From assembly GCA_037126765.1 (NCBI GenBank), contig JBBCBC010000002.1:44830889-44894888 (forward strand): a stretch of DNA of 64,000 bases, given 5' to 3'. A program made the position numbers and the translations under genes. Source of the DNA: Stenogyne calaminthoides (taxonomy: Eukaryota > Streptophyta > Magnoliopsida > Lamiales > Lamiaceae). The notes below the pieces were generated by a model, which was given only the letters and a program-made list of their open reading frames with translations, did not search any database and had not been told where the DNA came from. Each line of letters opens with the position of its first letter. Position 1 is the first letter of the stretch. Shown here one piece after another: positions 47,865-61,132 of the stretch.

Positions 47865-50222
47865 AACGTACGGGTGCAGAAAATGCTCGAAAAGCCAAGC
47901 CCTCAAAATGTTGACCGAACGTTCCGGTAGCCCACGCTGAGGCCTCCAGGCTTCTTGCTCCATCATTCCCATTTGATGGAACGCCCGTTGCTGCCTCAGA
48001 CTCTGGTCCAAAACCCTTAAACGAGGCGTTTCGCCTTTCGTGACGCCGGACGTAGTAGCGTCTTTCTCGCCGAGTATTTCGCAGCTGTGCTTTAATTGGG
48101 CGGCGATGGCATCTTTCAGGCACCGGAAGTGGCGGGACATTGCCTTTTGGGCTAGCGAAGTGTACGGCACCGCCGCACCGAACCCCATAACCATGTCGAA
48201 TGAGTTCACCACCATCTGCATTTGCTCGCAGTAGTGGTTGTACCTTCGACCCACCTGCATGCATTACATTAATTAATTAAATTGGTAGATTCTAGAGGAA
48301 AGAAATTATAAATTAACTTAGCAAAAAAGAATGGTTATTAAATTTTTTGCATAGTGTTGCTAAATAATAATAATAATAATGTGGATCAGATCTAGGTTTG
48401 TGCAGAGAAATGATTGTTGATGTGAGGGAAGAATATCCTTTGTCTCCCTTGTAATAGTCTCACTTCCCAATACAGGCAACGAGACATGATACTCTAACAA
48501 CATAGGATATATAGGAGGAGATTATTTTATTTATAAACATAAAAAAATAAGTCAACCGGTGCAAGATTAAATTAATTAAAATAACAAATAGAGGTTTTCA
48601 CGGGATCATGAATTTTTATTTTTAAAAAGAACTGAAGAATGTTTGAAATATCAGCAATCTTACAGCTTCAAAATTTGACATTAATTGAAATTTGGTATGA
48701 TAGTTCACTGTCACCTTCCCAAACAGATGGAAACCAATTTTTGGACGTACAATTTTAACAGCGAGCTAGAGTGGTTACCCACTCGTGCTCTCTCACCAAA
48801 TAAAAATCCCGTGTACCCTAAATTGTACCCCACTCAAATTAATCATATTCAAGTAGGTGCAAGTATAAAATTCACAAGTTATTTTAAAAAATTAACAAAT
48901 AATCTAAATCCGATTCGATCAACAGCCGGCGGGGCAATTAAATAATCCTGGAAACTTGCCGGATCAAATTTCGTGGAATTCATAAACAGCGGACTAATTT
49001 AGGCCACTATGATTGGCTAATGCCTCAATTATTTAAAAAGAGAGAGAAGAATACGTACTTCGTCAAGCATAGATAACAGTTTGACCTTTCTTCTCTGATG
49101 CTCAAGCCTGTCAGCAGCAGATAAAGGAGGGGCATCTTTGGCACCGGCGCCGGTGCTAGTGGTGGCACCGCCGCCGCTGGGGTTGGAGCTAGGGTTGCTG
49201 TTCTGGCGCCGGAACTTGTTTTTCTTAAAGTGACCTCTTCCAACACTGCAAAACTCTTCCAACAACTCTTGTGCCGCTTTAGCGTACTTAGAATTCCGCA
49301 ACATGTTCACCGCTCCGAATGGAGACGAATGCAACTGATGACCAACTCCAACTCCACCTAGACTCTTTGGTAGCTGATATTGCGCGGCGATCGGGGTTGA
49401 CCCGAAGAAGAGCATATTACCCTCGCCCATACTTAATTCCTCGGCTTTCGCTGCCTCCATCTGCTGCAGAGACGATGATAGAGACAGCGAAAGCCCTTGC
49501 CCTTCCGGAACGCCCGGGATTTCACTGGGGACGTTGCTCCCGTATGTGAAATGTCCAAAAGGCCCTCCGGAAGGGTTTGGAAGTAGCATATGGAGAGTGG
49601 AGGAAGTGGATGGAGGAGTAGGAGACGGATGCGTAGGAGAAGGCGACCGCTGCTGCTGCTGCTGAGGGTTCATCAGGAAAAGCTGCATGGCTGCAGCTGA
49701 ATCGGCATTAATGCTCGATGAAATCTGATGATGATGTTGCTGTTGTTGATGATTAATTTTGGAATCCCCTACATCTCCACCCACCACGCCGCGGAGTGAG
49801 AACCATTCTGCGGCCGTGGGGCTGCCTCCTGCGCCCCTCGAGTTCCGGTAACTCTGTAATATCTGATTCTCGAGGAGTTCGGTTGCGGTGCCTCCCGATG
49901 GGAAATTGAACATTTCGGATAACATACCGGCGGTTTCGTAGACCGGATTAAGGCCGGTGGATTCTTCTTCATCGATGCCAACGAGCGACGGCGGCGGCGG
50001 CTCAAAGCCGCCTTGTACTCTGAGCTTATCGCGGCGGATCTGCTGAGCTATGTGCTGCTGTTGTCGTTGCTGCTGTTGTTGTTCTTGTTGCGATCTCTCG
50101 AATCCATTCGAGAAACTGAAGATATTTTGGTGGTAATCTTGGGACATAGAAATTAATTGTAGGGAATTGTAGCGTTTGGAGTGAGGGGTAACCGGACGGA
50201 GGGAAGGAGTAGCTATTCCCAT
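45164..50222 (-). CDS. BEL1-like TALE homeodomain protein (PENNYWISE/POUNDFOOLISH type)
   Basis: Four coding exons: 50222-49059, 48254-47872, 47155-47095, 45607-45164, all GT-AG and in phase, giving 683 residues; four exons with a 61-nt third exon is usual for this family. The start is MGIATPSLRPVTPHSKR. The N-terminal half is Gln/Ser/Gly-rich with a YETAGMLSEMFNFPSGG block and a GLSLSLSSS (ZIBEL-like) motif. The SKY box (LRNSKYAKAAQELLEEFCSV, about 307-330) and BELL domain (RRKVKLLSMLDE, then RRYNHYCEQMQMVVNSFD) mediate dimerisation with KNOX proteins. The TALE homeodomain (about 480-548) holds the PYP loop and WFINARVRLWKP. A C-terminal VSLTLGLRHAG ZIBEL motif follows. PNY/PNF proteins act in the nucleus of shoot-meristem cells, controlling stem architecture and floral transition; that role is inferred. 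Similarity is strongest to BLH8/BLH9-type proteins. A short uORF overlaps the start. Confidence 0.95.
47032..47080. repeat. (ATA)n microsatellite in a BEL1-like intron
   Basis: About 16 ATA units lie within intron 3, ending 14 bp from the splice donor of the 61-nt exon. Confidence 0.95.
47839..47864. repeat. (GA)n microsatellite at the start of BEL1-like intron 2
   Basis: The run begins about 7 bases inside the donor site; on the transcript strand the intron opens GTACGTTTC and then becomes a CT repeat. Confidence 0.95.
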
Positions 50223-50245
50223 ATCAGTTGTTGTATCTTCATCAT
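50213..50245 (-). promoter_or_regulatory. Upstream ORF overlapping the BEL1-like start codon
   Basis: Minus-strand ATGATG at 50245/50242 opens an 11-codon frame (MMKIQQLIWE, stop) that ends at 50213, inside the main coding sequence in another frame. If the leader includes it, ribosomes that start here would pass the main ATG at 50222. Whether the transcript starts upstream is not shown by sequence. Confidence 0.5.
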
Positions 50246-50700
50246 CTTGTGTCAACTCCCTTCACTAAACCGCCTTTTTCTTTCTGTTGGATTTTTGTGT
50301 GGATCCATGGAGAAAATTGAAATAGATTTAAGAACAAATTAAGAAAAAGAAAAGAGAGAGGAATAAAAAGGGAGTAAAAGCGAAAGCATCAAAGGAGTGG
50401 TGTTTTTTTGAATTTGATTAATTGTGCTTCACTTGTGCAAAGTAGCAATTCATGTATACATGTGCTTACTTCTTATAGTTGCTCCTTTTCTTCTTCTTCT
50501 TCTTCTCCTTCACTCGGATTTTTTTTAAAATTTATTTTGAAATAATAATAACAAGATAAAATAAAAACACTCTTGAATCTTGAATTGTTTCTTGTCTGCT
50601 GTTTCTGAGGCTGTCTTCTTTCTTTCTTTCTTTCTTTCTCTTTTTCTATGTGTATGCTGCAATCGCCTTCTGGAAAGAGAGAAGAACTAAAAACAAGTGT
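50246..50700 (-). promoter_or_regulatory. Leader/promoter region of the BEL1-like gene
   Basis: Purine-rich on the transcript strand: a GAAA-type tetranucleotide run at about 50617-50640 and GAA runs near 50489-50510 are typical of plant 5' leaders. No TATA box was assigned. Confidence 0.4.
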
Positions 50701-53700
50701 TTTTAATTATGAAGAAGATGTCTTGTTGTATGAATATGAAATTTTTATGCCTCAACATCTCTCTCTATCTACACCAAAATTATGAGAGGAGAGAGAGAAA
50801 GAGAAAAAGGTCGCTATTTCTACTGCACCTTTTATCACTTAGTTATATTTAAGCTATTTTTTTTTAAAATAAATAAATAAATATTTTCTTCTCCAACTTG
50901 ACAAAGAAAGTTAAAAGGGAGTTTCTTCATCCAGCTGAGGATAAAAACAACAGACCTGAATTATTAATCTGGATTTTCGAAATGACGAGATCACCCCTTT
51001 CTGTCGTAGGAGAGACTAGGAGTTTCCAAAAGAAACTTTATACTATATATATAATTACTATAGTACGTACTATATGATACTACTCTACGGTGGCGTGCAA
51101 TTTTAATATTTAGTAAGCCTAGGGACTTAATAAAAAATGTTGATATTTGTTACGGGATAAAGACGAGAGAGATTACTCGTCGAACATCATAACAAAACTA
51201 TTACGAGGATAATTTACCCTAAACCCTTATAATTAAGAAATATTAGAAATTTTCATAAGTTTTTGAGGTGAATTATTCAAAAACATAAGAAATGAATAAT
51301 ATTTTAAAATAGATTATTTGAAATAATATATGTTTAACCAATGAATGAACTAATACCATTGTAATATATAATGAATTAATACCATTGTAATATATATAGT
51401 TCTTCACTTTTGGTATATAATTTCATTCTTAACCTAGCTATTTTTTTGTCATTTTGCTCTTTAGAAATCTTCAAAGATTTTAAAGTTCTCAATTTGTTAT
51501 CATATTATATATAATCGCTTTATTAGTAACATTAATTTCAGAGCAATTAGTCTTGTGTTAGACCGTTTTACTATGATTGATATAACATTTTAATAGAAAG
51601 AATATTATTTTGTAAGATAAAATGTACTTATAAAATATATCATTTTAAGCTAAACGTTCCAAAAGTAACAAGCATTGCCTTAAGAAATGATAATTTTTCT
51701 CTTGAAAAGTAATAGTACTGGTCGAGCTGTGAGAGGATTTCATACAATTTATTTGCATATATTCAACATTCTCTCTTTCATTCAATGATAATAATATTGC
51801 CAAAATCAACCCGTGCATGAATCGATTGGTCGAATGAGGATAGTGAAAATATTTCAAAATTAAACTGACAACTGTAGGGTCAAAGTTCGATTTATGCCAA
51901 AAATTTAGTAATTGACTCATAGCAAACATATTTATACAGATTAGTTACATCTTCTAATGTAATTTTTTTACTATCCCATTAGGTGGAGTTTATTCAGTGT
52001 GCATACTAAAATGTGAATTATGTGGATGTGGATTTAAAAAAATAATATTGTCAAACCTATGAAGCTATAGGTCAACATATATATTACACATCTCAAATAC
52101 GTTGATGTAAATCAATCAATAATCAATATCCTTTTCTTTAAATTTCAATACACCCGGTGATATAAAAGTAATTAACATGTTAACAAGATTTCAACAAATT
52201 GATTTAGAAATCAGTGATAAGAAAACCTTCAGATATCAAATGGCAAAAAGGTCATTTTCTAGCGAACTCTATTTGGTAATCAATCAGAAAATAGGTCACT
52301 ACCCTCTAATAATTGTTGTAAACTATAAGCAATTTAAAAAAACAATGACTTGAAGACAAAGTCAATGTATAACCATTAAGATATTATGAAACCCATTTAT
52401 AAGTTTGTCCATTTGACCTTTTTGCCCTTCTTAATCTGACAAACATGACACCAACATATTTAAGCTTCAGATGAGGTCAAGAGGTTATGCTGTCAATTAA
52501 AGTAGAAGTGTAATGCTACTATTTGTTATTCCCTGAGACTCATTTATGATTTCTTCATTTATTTTCTTGTCTTTATTTGTGTAGGAAATGGCAATACATA
52601 CATTCATTAACATTTGGAAATATATTCACGAGTTAATGAACATCTTAAGTTATCATTTCATTTAATATTAATAATTGACAATAATAATAAAAATAATATA
52701 GATGGTAATAGTAATAATGCTAATAATGTGACATATTAGAGTGAAGCAGGGACATTTACTCAAGTTACCAAATACATAAAAGAGGCAAAATAATCATTTA
52801 AAACAAATGTATTTTTATTTTTTAAAAGGCGCTAAAAAAGTAGATGGAGAAATTAATGCATACTGATACTAAATCAGTAATTGGATAGTGGCACGTGGGC
52901 AAAGTTAGCCTTGGCGCGCTGGACCATGGTTCGCACGGTGAAAGAAACATATAACTGATTTACCGTCTACCCATATGCCAAATTCAATACTTCTCAACTA
53001 AATCTTCTCAAAACTCTTTATTATTTTCAACTGCCACTTTATTTTTTCATTTTAAAATTTGTAAACTTCTATTAAGTACACTTTTAATATTAATGGATAG
53101 TTTTCATCACTACAAACAGTTTTCAGAATTATTTACTTTCAGAGATAGAGCTATAGCTCCCATCCCGAGGGCACGTGCTCCCGCAAGTGTTTTATTTTTA
53201 CTACTATATTTATATAATAAAAAATATATTTATATTATTATTAGATTTTTTTAATATGCCCTAATTGTTAACTCTCAATTTCAATTTCAATCCCAAATTA
53301 GTTGAAATGGTATTTTATGTATTAATGAATATCATAAAGTATCGTCTATACAATTGGACGAGAATGATAGTTTGATTGTATATATTGAGAGGAAAGTTTT
53401 GCGTAATGTTGATAATGAGTTGATCATATAAATATTTCAAGCTATAAAAACCTGTGAGTTTAACTTATAGTAGTAATAGAGTAATTGAATTGTTATGCAG
53501 TGAACTTTTTTTTCAATATATTTTATATTTGTATTTGTTTTGTGCTCCTGCTATAAAAAAATATTTGGATCCATCTCTGTCTAATTCTAAAGCAGTCTCC
53601 TATAATATTTAAAAAAAAAAATCTGAAAGTTATTACATATTTGTGAATTGAAATTAAGTAAGCCGAACCCAGTTCTAAATTCTAATCAATAAGACTAGCT

Positions 53701-54830
53701 AGGTATATTACACAAATTTTCTACAAGGATGCGTTCAATTTATCAATTAGCAATTACTCAATATTTGAACCCAATCATGTGCCACTTATATGGATCCATT
53801 ATTATATATATATATATATATAAATACCCCAATTGACGCAAGCTAGTTAATTTAACTTTAGTTACTTTTATATATTTAATCTTCCCTCGTGCAAATTAAC
53901 ACCATATATGTATATGCAGAATGTATATATTCCCTAATCAGAGCATTTGGATCCCAATGAATGTAATCCACATAGTATGTGTTTTTAACTGATGCATTTT
54001 TTTTATATATAGAAGTAAATAATGATATATTTATATCTGGACTGGGGTATATATACTTGATTTGAGTCTTAATTGGAAGGACAATTATATAAAAAGCCAG
54101 TTGGAAAATGAAGTTTCTCACATATGAAGTCCGCAGAATGTAAATCCCATATCAATCTGTCAGCTCATCTAGACTGAAAATGACAATGAAAAACTATATT
54201 TGTCTTATTGAAGGAAATAAGTAATTAATTATATATGCATCTATATATATAAATAAATATTTGGACTTTTCAGTACTGAGGAGAAATAAAATTGTCATAA
54301 TATACAACTGCCAATTTGAGTCATCTCATTGCCCTACTTTAACATAAATATGGCACATGATTCCTTCTCTATTCTCTCTTTGAGCCAAAATAATGGTAGA
54401 TTCATAGCAATGCCAATCAATATGCTACATAAAGTTGGAGACAAACACACTTAATTTCACAATGGTGTAACCTAAGAAAAGGAGAAACATAGAATATGAC
54501 TATGTGAGAAATAACAAATGAGTATTAATAAAATATATATAAATGACATATATTGTTGGGAATGCAGAGTAAAAGAAAATTATTATTTTAATGAGGTTGT
54601 TTGATAATAATGATAAATATATAACTTGATTAATTAATGTTGATAAACTGATTATTAAACTAGAAAAATCTTGTGCTTTGATTTTGTGAGTTAGCTGTAT
54701 ATACAATTTATATAATAACATTGGTCGAGATTTAAAAGTTGGTGGCGGTAACGTCATATAACTATTTTATCAACATCTTATAATATTGCTTTCTGGCCAC
54801 AAACACAGCTTGAAAGATTCACAAAATGAA
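50701..54830. other. Long AT-rich intergenic region
   Basis: No coding exon, RNA gene or bounded transposon could be supported on either strand. Open frames at 51645, 53876 and 54500 have AT-driven composition and no recognisable motif. A short direct duplication (AATGAATTAATACCATTGTA and relatives) occurs at about 51345-51390. Confidence 0.45.
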
Positions 54831-54852
54831 AATGAAATAAAGAAAATAAGTG
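54831..54852. repeat. Left target-site duplication of the 6.3-kb LINE
   Basis: These 22 bases recur without mismatch at 61133-61154, directly after the A-tail of the LINE. Confidence 0.92.
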
Positions 54853-54864
54853 TAAACAGAGAGC

Positions 54865-57127
54865 ATGAGAGGCGGCGAGGAAGAGTGGAGTGTAGTGAGG
54901 AGAAGAGGGAAAAGGGTAGAACACCTAAACGTCCATTCCGAGAGCAACCCGGTGAGGCAGTCAAAATATCCAAACCGTAGGATTAACCCAAACCTTAGGT
55001 TTAGTGGTAGTAAGGCAACGAGTTTGAAACTGAGTTTACGAGGAAACTCCGACAACCCGAGGATTTCGTCGGGCTTTCAGGCAGCAGAGGCTTGTTGGAC
55101 GTTTCTCATCAAAACTTTCCGGAGGAGTGCACGGTGATTGACTTGAGGGAGAAGTTTAAGTTTTTGGGAGAGGTAATGGACGTGTTTTGTCCAAGGAAAC
55201 GTGACAAGTATGGTAAAAGATTCGGATTCGTTAGGTTTTCCAGGAATCAAGACGAGCAAAATCTATTGGAAGGTCTCAATAATACATGGTTCGACTCTTA
55301 TAAACTTAGGGCTTTCATTCCAAAGTTTGAAAGAGAACCCATAGTTAAGGAAAAGGTGAATCACACTCCTGGTTGCACACCCATTCCCAGCAAAATCAGG
55401 GGTAAAAAAGGACCATGTTACCTTCGCAGATGCAGTACTGAGAGACGGATGATAATCCAAGAAAGAATAGTGAGGAAACTGTGTATTACCAATCCTCCGA
55501 GACAGAGAGAGATCGGCTCAAGGAGTGTTTTACGGGTGCTTTAAAAAGGAAATTCTCTTGGGAAGAGTATCAGGAGGAGATGAAGAGCGAATGTGGTGAA
55601 AATTTAATACTGAAGAATATGGGGGGCAACCTAATTCTTATACAAAGTGCATCTGCTAACTCAACGGGTGATGTGATTAAGGGCTTTGATGAGTGGTCAA
55701 CGTTCTGGTTCGATTGGGTTAGACCATGGCAGCCAATCGACGTTAACAATCATCGGCTTGTGTGGACAAGATGGTATGGCGTACCAATACATGTGTGGTT
55801 GAACAAATTTTTCTCCCTAGCATGCGCGAAAATGGGTTTGTTTATGAAACTAGATGTCCTATCTGAGAAGAGGGCCCGTCTAGATTTTGCGAGAGTGTTA
55901 ATCTCTACGTCATTTACAGCGGTGACTCCAAAACACATCAGGGTATGGATTGATGGAATCTCTTTCAATCTTCGTATCGAGGAAGAATCCTGTTGTGGTT
56001 GCGAGACGAGAACGGACACCAATGAAGATTCAAGTGATTCAGAATCGGAACACGAATGGTTGGAACACCCCGGTGATTCAACAGGCCGTGCGGAGGCAGA
56101 CCTGCCAGATGGAGAATTCTCGGAAGTTTTTTCCGATGGGAAAACGGTGGGAAACCAAACCGTCCCCGAGGATGGAGGCGGCGGAGGGCATGCAATTAAT
56201 GACGTGTATAATAATGATACACCCTCGTTTGTCGTAGCGCCGCAGTCTCGGGAGTTGACAGTCGAAGCACGCACAATAATTTTGGATATAATAACTGAAG
56301 TTCTCGAAAACCAACCAAACAGGCCGATTTTGTCTCCGGTTGAAGGGGCCCACTTAATTAATAACTCTGGGAATCAATTATTTGAAGAGCATGCTTCAAG
56401 ACCGCAGGTCTCTAGGCCCAGTGAAGTGTACGTGGGGGGGAATAATTTGGTTTTGGGCCAAAATATGGGAGTGGATTTGGGTGGGCCATCTAAGCCTCAA
56501 AATGGGGTCACGAGGGAAATCCACAGCCCAGCTCATTCGGGCTTTAAGGATAATGCCGAACAGAAGCTGATTATGGGCCTATCAACTATGGCATTGAAGG
56601 AAATAATTGACCCGAGTGGGGCGGTGACCCATGATAATTTAGAAACCGAATTTTCTACGGTCCCACTTGATCTCAGTGGGTCACAGGTGGCTCCAGCTAC
56701 AGAGTTAAATGATACATCTGATAATCCCCAATCTCCTAAATCTATCCCTCAGGCAATTTCGAATCCAGAGTCCAGCATACCTGATGAAGATGCCATGCCT
56801 ATGAATTCTGAATCGTCACAGTTGGCTCCATCCCCAGAGTTTATAGATTCACTCGCGAAAATCCAAGCTCTTAGCGATATTCCTCAGGCGACTACAAATT
56901 CGATTTTTGGCAAAAATGATATTGTTGCCACATCCATAATTCCTGTATCGGCGACCCTCAATCGTCCTCGGAGCGAGCAGAATTTCGGCCCTCATAAGAG
57001 GCCGATTCCAACGGAGAAGAAAAAGGGCAACAGTAAATCAAATGTTGATAAGAAAAAATCAAGACCCCCGAGGCACCCGGGAAAAAAATGGAGAAAGAGG
57101 TCTGGGCCGATTTTATGGGAAATATGA
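54865..57127 (+). pseudogene. LINE ORF1 (RRM plus DUF4283-like), frameshifted
   Basis: Three frames are needed. About 54865-55090 gives a basic start (WSVVRRRGKRVEH). About 55092-55440 gives an RRM with VIDLREKFKFLGEVMDVF and RFGFVRF. About 55481-57127 gives a DUF4283-like stretch (WFDWVRPWQPIDV, RLVWTRWYGVPIHVWL) and a long acidic, Ser/Pro-rich tail ending in a basic KKKSRPPRHPGKKWRKRSG. The protein would coat LINE RNA. The frame breaks near 55095 and 55470 make it a pseudogene. Confidence 0.8.
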
Positions 57128-57159
57128 TCTCGGAGGAAGACATCCAAGTGTTTAAAAAA

Positions 57160-60100
57160 GACATGCGGAATCGTACGATGCGGTGATGATGACTCAATAT
57201 CCAAACACATCAGGGATCAGGCTATTAAAGCCTGGAACTTTGGAAAGAACATCGGACTCAATCATGGTGGTGATGACGAGGAAATGGTATCAAGCCTGGT
57301 GCAATTGGAAGAAGCAGAATCGAGCAGAACAAAGGAAGCCAAGGAGAATTCAAAAGTAAGTTTCCCATGAAGCTTGTCTCATTTAATATTAGAGGACTAG
57401 GGAGTACAGTGAAGAGGAAAGAGGTGTTGAATCTAAGATTGAAGTTGAGATTTGATATATGTTGTTTACAAGAAACAAAAATAGAAAGTATGGATACTAA
57501 TTTATGTAAATCAGTATGGGGGGATGATAATTTTGGGTGGGCTGGGAGAAATTCGGTTGGAAGATCGGGAGGTATCCGACACTGTGGAGCTTGGATACAT
57601 TTGTAGCTTCTAGTCAATGGGATATGGAAGGGGCGGTGATCGTAAATGGGTATTGGGGTCCAGAAAGGATTAGGTGCTGCATAATCAACATATATGCACC
57701 ATGTCAAGCAAAGGAGAAAGAAGAACTATGGGATAGACTGAACCTGGTTGTTAATCAATTCGGGGATTGCTGTCTATGCCTTGCAGGGGATTTCAATTCA
57801 ATTAGAACCATCAACGAAAGAGTGGGACAGAGTATTGCTACTAACAAAAGGGAGATTACGAATTTTGATAATTTCATTCAAGATACAAAGCTGCACGATC
57901 TACCAATTCATGGTAGAAGTTTCACCTGCTACACGGCAGACGGAAAGTGCAAGAGCAGAATTAACAGGATCTTAGTCAATGATGATTGGCTAGCAGAGTG
58001 GTCTTCGGCATATGTGAAGGTCCACCAACGGACGGTTTCTGATCATTGTCCTCTATTTCTCGAAACAAAAACGGTGGATTGGGGGCCGAGACCTTTTTGT
58101 TTTGTGAATGCTTGGGGTTGCCATCCGGAATTCAGCTCGTTTATTGAAAATTCGTGGAAGAAGTATGAGGTCAGTGGGTGGGGAAGCTTTATTGTGAAAG
58201 AGAAATTAAAGCTACTCAAAAGCGACCTTAAACGGTGGAATATGGATATCTTTGGCTCACTGGACACCAAGATTGAGAAACTTAAGGCTGATATTCAGGA
58301 GATCGACTTATGGGACGACGTCTTCGGGCTTGAGGAGGAAGAAATAATCAAAAGAAAGTCAGCAACAATGACCTATTTGAAATCTGAATCTTTAATAGCC
58401 TTTATGGGCTCGAGAAGCAAAAAAAGTCGGATGGTTGAAAGATGGAGATATGAATACAAAGCTATTTCATAGATCGATCAATGCTCGTAGGAAAGGCAAC
58501 GAAATAGTTGGCATGAAAATCAATGGGGCTTGGTGTGAAGATGTAAAGACGGTCAAGGAAGGCATCCAGGAACACTTTAAAAGACTTTTCAGCAAAAAAC
58601 TCAAGATGTAGACCGACTCTGGCCGGAGAACCTCTTCTCTCTCGCCGATTGTCTTGTGAAGAAAACTCTCTACTCTTTGCCCTTTCTCGAAAACTGAAGT
58701 GAAACAGGCGATTGATGATTGTGATAGCTCCAAGAGCCCGGGACCTGATGGCTTCAGTTTTTGTTTCATCAAGCAATGTTGGCACGTGATAAAGGAGGAT
58801 TTTATGAGAATGTTCCATGAATTTCACAAACAATGGGAAATTAGTCGAAACTTCAACCCATCTTTTTATCGTACTAATTCCCAAGAAGGATGATGTCGAG
58901 TGCTGTCGATTCTGAGACCAATTTCTCTCATCGGATGCTCGTACAAGATCTTGGCAAAAAGTTCTAGCGTCAGTTAAGCAAAGTGATGGATGGGATCATT
59001 TCTGAGAATCAAAGTGCTTTCATTGGCAAGAGAAATATTCTTGATGGGGTTTTGATATTGAATGAGATGATTGCTGAGGCCAAAAGGAGGAAATTACAAA
59101 GAGTTTTTTTCAAGATAGATTTCGCCAAGGCGTACGACTCTGTGGATTGGGATTTTCTCGATCTTATTGAGCAGTTCAACCATCACAAATGGAGAAAATG
59201 GAAGCTTGTGTATCTAGTGCATTTAATCGATATTGGTAAATGGCGACCCAATGCATTTAATTCAAACTTGAGAGGGGTCTAAGACAAGGTGATCCCTTAT
59301 CACCTTTTCTTTATCTATTGGTTGCAGAGGGACTTAGTCTGCTGATTTCAAGAGCAACAGAAATGGGCTTTTTTAAGGCAGCAGTGGTGGGTAGCGACAA
59401 TATAAAAGTTTCACATCTTCAGTACGCGGATGATACAATTTTGGTGGGAGATGCAAGCATGGAAAATGCCTACACCATGAAACAAATCTTGAGAAACTTT
59501 GAATTGCTGTCCGGATTGAAGGTGAATTTTGATAAATGCAGTGTCATGGGAGTGAATGTGGATAGAGGAAGGCTGGAAATTATGGCGAATAATCTTGGGT
59601 GTGTGGTGGGGGATATCCCGTTTTCGTATTTGGGTGTTAGAGTGGGTATATGCCAAAAAAGTTTAAGTGAATGGGGAGGCTTGGTGCGAGAAATTTACAT
59701 AAAAAATTTTTAGGAAAAATCTCCTTCGGGGGACGGATTACTTTGCTAAAATCAGTTTTGTCTTCGTTGCCGATATACCACTTCTCTTTTTATAGTTTAC
59801 CGAAAAAAACCCTGAGTGATTTAACCGCTTTACAGCGTATTTTCTTGTGGGGTGGGAGTGAAGATAACAAAAAAACATCGTGGATAAACTGGAGTTCTTT
59901 GTGCAATTCGAAACTTTGGGGGGGGGGGTAGGAATTAGGGAATTGGGTGCTTTTAATAGAGTGTTATTAGGGAAGTGGGTGTGGAGGTACCTAGTAGAGG
60001 AGAAAAGATTGTGGGTAAGGGTGTGAAGTCGTTGTATGGAAGATTGGAGTTGAGGGAGTCGGGACACTTCTTTATGGGTAGAAAGTAGATGGTCTAGTTG

Positions 60101-61024
60101 GTGGAAAGATGTGATAGACGCGTCTCGGGTGAGGGAGGGAGATGGTTTTGGACACAAATTGAGAGAATAGTTGGGGATGGGGGTGACATTGATTTCTGGA
60201 ATAGTGTTTGGGTTGGGGATAAGGAGTTAAAATGTACTTATCCTAGACTATTTAGATTTGTGTGAGAATCAAGGGGGTGTCGGTGAGGGAGATGGGGGAG
60301 TGGGTAATAGGGTCTTGGGTGTGGAATTGGAAGTGGAGGCAGTGCTCTTTGATAGGGAAAAACACATACTAAATAAGCTTGTGAATGACATTAACATTAT
60401 CCATTCTGAGGAAAACACCAAAGATGGATGGAGATGGAAGCAAAATCGAGAGGGATATTTTACAACGAAGACGGCGTATAGATTGCTCAGACCGGATGAA
60501 GCCTCGAACAACATTGGGAGAGGAGGATTGATAGTTTTCAAGAAAATATGGAGTAAAATTGCTCCAATAAAAGCTTCGGCGATGGCATGGAAGTTACTTT
60601 GGGGGATTACCAACAAGACCAAACCTTGAGGAGGCATATTCTTCCACAAAACTCGACGACGAAGTGCCCATTATGTAAGTCCTCCCCCGAGTCAGCGGAC
60701 CACCTATTCTTTGACTGTTCTAAATCCATGGCTATTTGGAAATCGTGTTTTAATTGGCTAGACATACCAGTGGCATTACCTAACAAAGCTCATGACCATT
60801 TCATGGCTATGTTTGGCATGTTACCCGGTAAGAAAGGCCACAATGTTGCCATTGGATTATGGATTTGTGTGGTGTGGTTGATTTGGAAAGGGAGAAATGA
60901 TTTTGTGTTTGAAGGAAAAAACTTTAACGAGGTGAAAATCATAGACGAAATCAAAGGACGTTTGTGGAGCTGGTGCTCTCTCAGATTTCCCTATTTTGTA
61001 ATTACTCTTTTAAGGATTGACTAG
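57160..61024 (+). pseudogene. LINE ORF2 (endonuclease-reverse transcriptase-zf-RVT), broken
   Basis: An AP-type endonuclease begins near 57367 (VSFNIRGLGS, LQETK, then after a frameshift near 57560 GDFNSIR, SRINRIL and SDHCPLF). The reverse transcriptase shows SPGPDGFSF (about 58735), FKIDFAKAYDSVDWDFL (about 59110), GDPLSPFLYLLVAEGLS (about 59290) and the YADD catalytic motif (about 59421-59432). The zf-RVT part is at about 60430-60760 (DGWRWKQNREGYFTTKTAYR, CPLCKSSPESADHLFFDCS). At least six breaks occur, near 57560, 58470, 58890, 59190, 59700 and 60610. Confidence 0.85.
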
Positions 61025-61132
61025 CATCACTCAGGATCTGTCTAGACTGCTAGTGACTCTGTTTCTACTGTACAGGGGTGTTTTATACCCATTTTATGTT
61101 ATTAATAATACCATTTTTGCTGACCAAAAAAA

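Larger units (their letters stand above)
54853..61132 (+). mobile_element. Full-length L1-type LINE, coding regions decayed
   Basis: About 6.28 kb between perfect 22-bp target duplications. It has the order expected of a plant L1: an RNA-binding ORF1, then ORF2 with endonuclease, reverse transcriptase and zf-RVT, ending in TTTTTGCTGACC and an A-tail. It contains many frameshifts and stops, so it is dead for movement on its own. It lacks the C-terminal RNase H seen in the fragment at 22.5 kb. Base composition is richer in GC than its surroundings. The intact long duplication shows that the whole unit went in as one event. Confidence 0.92.

Noticed and set aside
50220..50255. BEL1-like start at a TTG codon further upstream
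   Set aside because: MGIATP at 50222 matches the usual start of related BELL proteins and is a true ATG.
54865..61024. A cluster of host genes with RRM, endonuclease and reverse transcriptase
   Set aside because: Order, A-tail and 22-bp target duplications show it is one LINE.
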